Shown here one piece after another: positions 41,550 to 45,560 of a stretch of 45,560 nt of DNA; the first letter of the stretch is position 1; each line of letters opens with the position of its first letter. The stretch comes from Hyphomicrobiales bacterium. Lineage in GTDB: Bacteria; Pseudomonadota; Alphaproteobacteria; Rhizobiales; Methyloligellaceae. The position numbers and the translations under genes were made by a program. The notes beneath the pieces were generated by a model that searched no databases, was not told where the DNA came from, and saw nothing but the letters and a program-made list of their open reading frames with translations. The stretch covers positions 1 through 45,560 of the forward strand of contig JAJFHO010000054.1 in NCBI GenBank assembly GCA_021775575.1, in the 5' to 3' direction.

Positions 41550-42173
41550 CTATTCTTGATCTTCCGGCAAAAGTCCCCGCCATGCTGGCGAGAGTTTCTG
41601 TTTCAGTGTCCGCCGCCCGCGCGCCAGCAGAGACTCTACAGCCTCCACGCTGATCTCCATCATCTCCGCCACGGCCGCCATCGACAAGTCTTCGTAGTGG
41701 AACAACACAAGCGCCATTCGCTGCCGCTCGGGCAAAATCTGCAGCGCATCGTCCATGAAAGCACGAAGATCGTGCTCTGCCACCGACTGAAACTGGCTTG
41801 CCGGAACAGGTGAGTCGGGAATGTCGGCGACCGTATCCTCGCGCCGCGCTCTCAGCCGGTCGATGCACAGATTCACTGTAACCCGGTACAGCCATGTCGA
41901 AATCTGCGCACGGCCTCCGTCCCATTTTTCTGCCTGCCGCCAGAGACGCAACAGCGCCTCCTGCGAAACATCCTCTGCTTCGGCGGAACTCCCCAGCATC
42001 CGGCGGGCAACCGCCAATACTCTTTCCAGTCGCGTATCGACGAGCTCGCTGAAGGCAACCGCGTCGCCTCCCGCAATACGCGCCATCAACGCCTCGTCGG
42101 CTCGTCTCGCTTCGCTCAGCGGCTGACCGGACGAGGATTGCGACTGGTCCGGTTCCGGCTCTTCTGATGGCAC
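41550..42173 (-). CDS. ECF (sigma-70 family, group 4) RNA polymerase sigma factor
   Basis: A 207-residue ECF sigma factor. Region 2 spans about 40-110 with Ala-Glu-Asp-Val-Ser-Gln-Glu-Ala-Leu-Leu-Arg-Leu-Trp and a Trp-Leu-Tyr-Arg-Val-Thr-Val-Asn helix; region 4 spans about 135-195 with Leu-Pro-Glu-Arg-Gln-Arg and a Ser-Val-Glu-Ala-Val-Glu-Ser-Leu-Leu-Ala-Arg-Gly recognition helix. The first 25 residues are acidic and Ser/Gln-rich, beyond the usual start. The stop is about 16 bases before the anti-sigma start. A small exported protein precedes it by about 21 bases. It likely switches on an envelope or metal stress regulon when its anti-sigma factor releases it. Confidence 0.9.
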   Translation of the reverse strand: MPSEEPEPDQSQSSSGQPLSEARRADEALMARIAGGDAVAFSELVDTRLERVLAVARRMLGSSAEAEDVSQEALLRLWRQAEKWDGGRAQISTWLYRVTVNLCIDRLRARREDTVADIPDSPVPASQFQSVAEHDLRAFMDDALQILPERQRMALVLFHYEDLSMAAVAEMMEISVEAVESLLARGRRTLKQKLSPAWRGLLPEDQE

Positions 42174-42194
42174 GTTTATGCATCTCCGTGCGGA

Positions 42195-42398
42195 TTAACG
42201 CATTCTCCATTCCATCTTATGCCGGATTTCCGTTCCAATTTCATCCTCTCTCGTCCCTTGTTTGTCAGTAACATCGGGCAGGTCGGGAAGGGTCGTATAG
42301 GGAAGCGGCTGGCCGACGAACGCCAGCGAACCGCCAGCGGCGCCAAGAGTCGTGGCCAGCAGCGCCATGACCAGGAACCTGACCGTCCGAACAATCAT
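42195..42398 (-). CDS. 67-residue exported small protein at the head of the ECF cassette
   Basis: From ATG 42398 with GGAGAAGG 2 bases before it, the frame gives a 67-residue protein: a signal peptide or membrane anchor (about 5-25, Ala/Leu-rich) and a short polar tail with Pro, Asp and Glu. I do not recognise the family. It ends about 21 bases before the sigma factor and so belongs to the same transcript. Upstream frame extension to 42437 overlaps the likely promoter. It may be a ligand of the Spy-like sensor or a lipoprotein-free envelope peptide; this is a guess. Confidence 0.55.
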   Translation of the reverse strand: MIVRTVRFLVMALLATTLGAAGGSLAFVGQPLPYTTLPDLPDVTDKQGTREDEIGTEIRHKMEWRMR

Positions 42399-42428
42399 TG
42401 CCTTCTCCGAGTTTGCCCAGCTCAAACA

Positions 42429-42455
42429 ACGAGACACATCATTTCAAACTGTTAC
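42429..42455 (-). promoter_or_regulatory. candidate ECF-type promoter of the sigma cassette
   Basis: Read on the minus strand, GTAAC (42455-42451) is followed after 16 bases by TCTCGT (42434-42429). An AAC-containing -35 and a CGT-containing -10 are the hallmark of ECF promoters. It stands about 30 bases before the ATG at 42398, so it could drive the cassette under its own sigma factor. This is a weak motif match and inference. Confidence 0.35.
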
Positions 42456-42513
42456 GACAGGGGATGTGAAAGTCCGTCGCCGGAACGTCGGCGGCATCAA
42501 TCGCGGCGCGCGT

Positions 42514-45444
42514 TCAGCCGATAACTCTGTCGAACACCGCGTGAACCGCTTTCTGTGTCTCCGACAAATGGCGTTCCAGAATTTCGAAATCGGGCTGCCC
42601 CGCGGCCCGGGCAAGCAGCGATTTGAGACCTGGATTGGCACTCTCCGCATTGAACGGTCGATCGAGGCATAACCTCAATAGCTGTGTCAGGTCATGAAGC
42701 AGTCTTGCCGCCGGTATCAGGACGTCGGCGTCCTGCGAGCAGAGCAATCCCTTCCCGGCCAGTTTGGCCAGAGCGTTGCAACTGCTCTGGTCAAGAATAT
42801 CGGGATGCTCATGGGCGCTGACGATTTGCAGATACTGGGAGATGAATTCGAGATCGATGAGCCCGCCGCGCGCTTGTTTCAAATCCCATATATCCTGCGT
42901 GCCTTTCTCTTTTTCGATCCGGGCACGCATTTCCCTGACATCAGCCGCTATCTTGGCGCGGTCGCGTTTTCGGCACAGTACGCCCCGGATCGTTTCCTCA
43001 ATAGTGGATTTGAGGGGACCGGAACCCGCGACCACGCGCGCGCGCGTCAGCGCCAGATGCTCCCAGCTCCAGGCCTCGTTGCTCTGATAGTCGACAAAAC
43101 TGTCGATATGAGCCGCCACGGGGCCCGCATTGCCCGACGGCCGCAGCCGCATGTCTACTTCATAGAGCGACCCTTCCGCGGTCGGCACCGTGAGCGCGCT
43201 TATAAGCCGCTGTGTGAAGCGCGCGTAATATTGGCCTCCCCCGATCGGCTTTGCTCCTGTCGATGCGCCTGCTGTTTCATCGAAATCATAGACGACGATC
43301 AGGTCCAGATCGGATGCCGCGGTCATCTCCCGGCCACCGAGCTTGCCCATCGCCAGAACCGCCGCCTGCCCGCCCGGCATCTGGCCGTGGCTGCGCTCAA
43401 CTTCCCGCGCGACGATCATATGGAGCCCGGCAATCAGATTTTCCGCGAGCAGTGCGTAAGCGCCACCGGCCTGCTCCGCTGAAATCGTCCCCGACAACAC
43501 CCGTACGCCGATCAGGAACGCCTGCTCGGCGCCGACAACACGCGCCTGGTCGAGCCCGTCCTGATAATCGCTCGACGATATAACCGTCTCGCGAACAAGT
43601 GTGGCCAACGCGTCGGACGGGGGCAGATCGCCAAAGAAGCCCGGATCGAGAACCGCATCGAGAACCTGCGCACGGCGCCCCAGAACGCTGGCGAGACGCG
43701 GTGCGGTACCCATTATATCGGCAATCAGACGCAACAGCCGGGTGTTGGCGCCAAGCAATGAAAAAAGCTGAACGCCGGCTGGAAGTTCGGCGAGGAACCG
43801 GTCGAAAGCGGCAAGCGCAGAATCTGGCTCAGCCGTTGCCCCCAGCGCCTCAAGCAGATCGGGTAGCATCTCGTTCAACCGCTCGCGGGCCCGCTCGCTA
43901 CGCATTGCCGCATAGCGGCCCGAGCGCCACGTTCGCACGACCTCGAGGAGCTTTGCCGGTTCGCGAAAACCGAATTCCCCAAGAACCGCCATCGTCTCCG
44001 GATTGTCGTCATCGCCGCGAAATGCGGTCTCCTTGCCACCGGACGCACCTTCAGGCAGCCTCTCAAACAGCCCGTCATAATGCCCCTGCACGCATTTCAG
44101 ATAAGCGACGAGCTCGTCGCCAAAGCTCCGCGCATCCCTGGATCCGGAAAAATGCGCAACGCGCTCCAGATCCTCAATTCCCTTGGGAATCTTGTGCGTC
44201 TGTTCATCCGCAATCATCTGAATCCGGTGCTCGACATGACGCAAATAGCGGTAGGCCTCCGCCAGCTCGCCCGCGGCCTCGGCGTCGATCCAGTTTCGCT
44301 CGACCAGTTTGCCGAGCGTCTCCAGCGTGCCACGGGAACGCAAATCAGCCTGCCTCCCTCCGGCAATCAACTGGTGGGTCTGAACGAAGAACTCGATCTC
44401 ACGGATGCCGCCGCGGCCAAGCTTGACGTCGTGGCCGGCGACCGCGATTTCGCCATGGCCCTTAAACTCATGTACGCGGCGTTTCATCGTGTGGATATCG
44501 GCGATCGCGGCATAGTCCAGATATTTGCGCCAGACAAAAGGTGCGAGCTGTTCCAGAAACTCCTCACCCGCCTCATGGTCGCCCGCGACGACGCGCGCCT
44601 TGATGAGCGCCGCACGCTCCCAGTTCTGACCAAAACTCTCATAATAGCTGAACCCCGCGTCGGTCGAGAGGGCGACTTGCGTGGCGCCGGGGTCCGGGCG
44701 CAGCCTTAAATCGGTACGAAACACATAACCGGCCGCAGTTCTCTCCTGCAGCAGCGAGACCAGGTCCCGGGTGAGCCGGACAAAGAAGGGGGCCGGTTCG
44801 ATACCGTCGGCAAGCGCCGCGCGCTGGGTGTCGTAAAAAATGATCAGATCGACGTCGCTGGAATAGTTGAGCTCGAAGGCGCCGAGCTTTCCGAGGCCAA
44901 GGACAAAATAGCCGCTGGAGGCTTCCGGAACGGCCGGGTCGGATGGGGTGAATTTGCCCGCTTGCGCCGCTTGGGCAAACAGATATCGCACGGCAGCGGA
45001 AATGGCCGTGCCCGCCGCTTCACTCAGCACATGGGTGACCTGATCGACGCCCCAGACATTGCCAATATCGGCCAGCGCCAGCCACAAGGCCACACGCTGC
45101 TTGTAGAGCCGCAACGAGCGCATCGCCTCGTCTCGATTCGCGGCGTTTGCCATGCCCTGTTGCAGGGCTTCGCCAAGGCGGTCAAAACAATCATGCGGAT
45201 CCGACGCAAGCCAATCCTGCAGGCCCTCGGGATCACGCGTGGCCAGACCCGTGAGATAAGGAGAGCTGCCAAAAACCGAAGTCAGAAGCGCGCGGACCGG
45301 CGCGGATGAAGTAAGCAATTCGGCAAGCCCGGCAACCTCCTCGCGCCCGGCGCACGCGGAGGCGAGTTCTTCAAGCGTGCGCGCCGCTTTGTCCGCATCA
45401 TGCGCCGGCGGCGTTTGCCCAATCTGTTCGAAAAATGCCCCCAA
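42514..45444 (-). CDS. glnE: bifunctional glutamine synthetase adenylyltransferase/deadenylase
   Basis: A 976-residue enzyme with two nucleotidyltransferase domains. The N-terminal adenylyl-removing domain has Gly-Leu-Gly-Lys-Leu-Gly and Ser-Asp-Val-Asp-Leu-Ile near residues 182-200; the C-terminal adenylyl-transferase domain has Met-Gly-Lys-Leu-Gly-Gly-Arg-Glu and Ser-Asp-Leu-Asp-Leu-Ile near 697-712. GlnE adds AMP to a Tyr of glutamine synthetase under nitrogen excess and removes it under limitation, with PII protein as the sensor. Length matches the family. The start appears to be TTG at 45444, since a stop lies in frame a few codons upstream and no ATG lies between. Its neighbour PleC-like and the ECF cassette give no metabolic link. 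Confidence 0.95.
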   Translation of the reverse strand: MGAFFEQIGQTPPAHDADKAARTLEELASACAGREEVAGLAELLTSSAPVRALLTSVFGSSPYLTGLATRDPEGLQDWLASDPHDCFDRLGEALQQGMANAANRDEAMRSLRLYKQRVALWLALADIGNVWGVDQVTHVLSEAAGTAISAAVRYLFAQAAQAGKFTPSDPAVPEASSGYFVLGLGKLGAFELNYSSDVDLIIFYDTQRAALADGIEPAPFFVRLTRDLVSLLQERTAAGYVFRTDLRLRPDPGATQVALSTDAGFSYYESFGQNWERAALIKARVVAGDHEAGEEFLEQLAPFVWRKYLDYAAIADIHTMKRRVHEFKGHGEIAVAGHDVKLGRGGIREIEFFVQTHQLIAGGRQADLRSRGTLETLGKLVERNWIDAEAAGELAEAYRYLRHVEHRIQMIADEQTHKIPKGIEDLERVAHFSGSRDARSFGDELVAYLKCVQGHYDGLFERLPEGASGGKETAFRGDDDNPETMAVLGEFGFREPAKLLEVVRTWRSGRYAAMRSERARERLNEMLPDLLEALGATAEPDSALAAFDRFLAELPAGVQLFSLLGANTRLLRLIADIMGTAPRLASVLGRRAQVLDAVLDPGFFGDLPPSDALATLVRETVISSSDYQDGLDQARVVGAEQAFLIGVRVLSGTISAEQAGGAYALLAENLIAGLHMIVAREVERSHGQMPGGQAAVLAMGKLGGREMTAASDLDLIVVYDFDETAGASTGAKPIGGGQYYARFTQRLISALTVPTAEGSLYEVDMRLRPSGNAGPVAAHIDSFVDYQSNEAWSWEHLALTRARVVAGSGPLKSTIEETIRGVLCRKRDRAKIAADVREMRARIEKEKGTQDIWDLKQARGGLIDLEFISQYLQIVSAHEHPDILDQSSCNALAKLAGKGLLCSQDADVLIPAARLLHDLTQLLRLCLDRPFNAESANPGLKSLLARAAGQPDFEILERHLSETQKAVHAVFDRVIG

Positions 45445-45468
45445 GCCTGCCCCGTGTCGCGATGTTGG

Positions 45469-45560
45469 TCAGCCAGGCGCGCCGAGGTATGGCGGGCCGG
45501 AGGCGACTTTGCCGTCCACTTCCCTGAATGGCAAGGATAACACCGCTTTAAGTCCGGGTT
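45469..45560 (-). CDS. C-terminal end of an unidentified gene at the right edge
   Basis: On the minus strand an open frame enters from the right edge and ends with TGA at 45469-45471, 24 bases before the glnE TTG. The last 30 residues are visible and include Ser-Leu-Pro-Phe-Arg-Glu-Val-Asp-Gly-Lys and a Pro/Gly-rich end. The frame fits a real gene in front of glnE on the same strand, but 30 residues are too few to name it. Confidence 0.4.
   Translation of the reverse strand, partial: PGLKAVLSLPFREVDGKVASGPPYLGAPG

Noticed and set aside
1-45560. CRISPR arrays, tRNA or rRNA genes, insertion sequences
   Set aside because: I saw no regularly spaced repeats, no tRNA-like T-arm and acceptor sequence between genes, and no transposase or integrase motif in any frame.

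Overview
The window is about 60% GC, almost wholly coding, and reads as ordinary chromosome of an alphaproteobacterium, probably of the Hyphomicrobiales (Rhizobiales) or a close relative. The evidence is two histidine kinases of the PleC/DivJ type, small retropepsin-like proteins of the alphaproteobacterial kind, a glnE gene close to a PleC-like kinase, two Lrp/AsnC regulators, and a tight cluster of GANTC (CcrM-type) sites in front of the PleC-like gene. No integrase, transposase, phage gene, CRISPR array, rRNA or tRNA was seen. Names rest on motifs and family knowledge read by eye; no database search was run.

Layout. 1-5.4 kb: the start of a small exported protein, a transketolase/AceE-type 2-oxo acid dehydrogenase E1 protein divergent from an Lrp/AsnC regulator, then a 3-hydroxyisobutyrate dehydrogenase-like enzyme and a PaaI-type thioesterase, and a second Lrp/AsnC gene. 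5.5-7.4 kb (minus strand): an Fe-S uracil-DNA glycosylase-like protein, a glutathione transferase and a membrane-anchored nuclease. 7.5-10.3 kb: a complete ABC importer of the glycine betaine/proline type (binding protein, permease, ATPase). 10.4-15.1 kb: a membrane histidine kinase, two retropepsin-like proteins in tandem and a phosphomannomutase/phosphoglucomutase. 15.1-19.1 kb (minus strand): a TSUP permease, an M20 amidohydrolase, dusA and a GFA-family protein. The 3' end of dusA is present a second time as a remnant at about 15.97-16.05 kb.

19.3-28.5 kb is the most distinctive part. A four-gene operon encodes a 2-oxoacid:ferredoxin-type oxidoreductase (fused gamma-alpha chain plus beta chain) together with two flavoproteins, one GltD-like with N-terminal cysteine motifs and a C-terminal ferredoxin domain, the other an NAD(P)H:acceptor reductase-like protein. 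It is followed by a flavodoxin-like protein and two tandem Tat-exported TRAP binding proteins that look like 2-oxoacid binders but have no DctQM permease beside them. The inferred theme is uptake and oxidation of 2-oxoacids with electrons passed to or from NAD(P).

28.7-35.2 kb: an exported caspase-like protein, a translationally coupled pair (a Tat-exported alkaline-phosphatase-fold protein and a polytopic membrane protein), a nitronate monooxygenase-like enzyme, a 61-residue small ORF with a strong ribosome site, and a CaiB/BaiF (AMACR-like) protein. 35.3-45.5 kb: pepN, the PleC-like kinase, a minus-strand ECF sigma cassette (67-residue exported protein, sigma factor, anti-sigma factor, Spy/CpxP-like sensor), glnE, and the last residues of another gene at the right edge.
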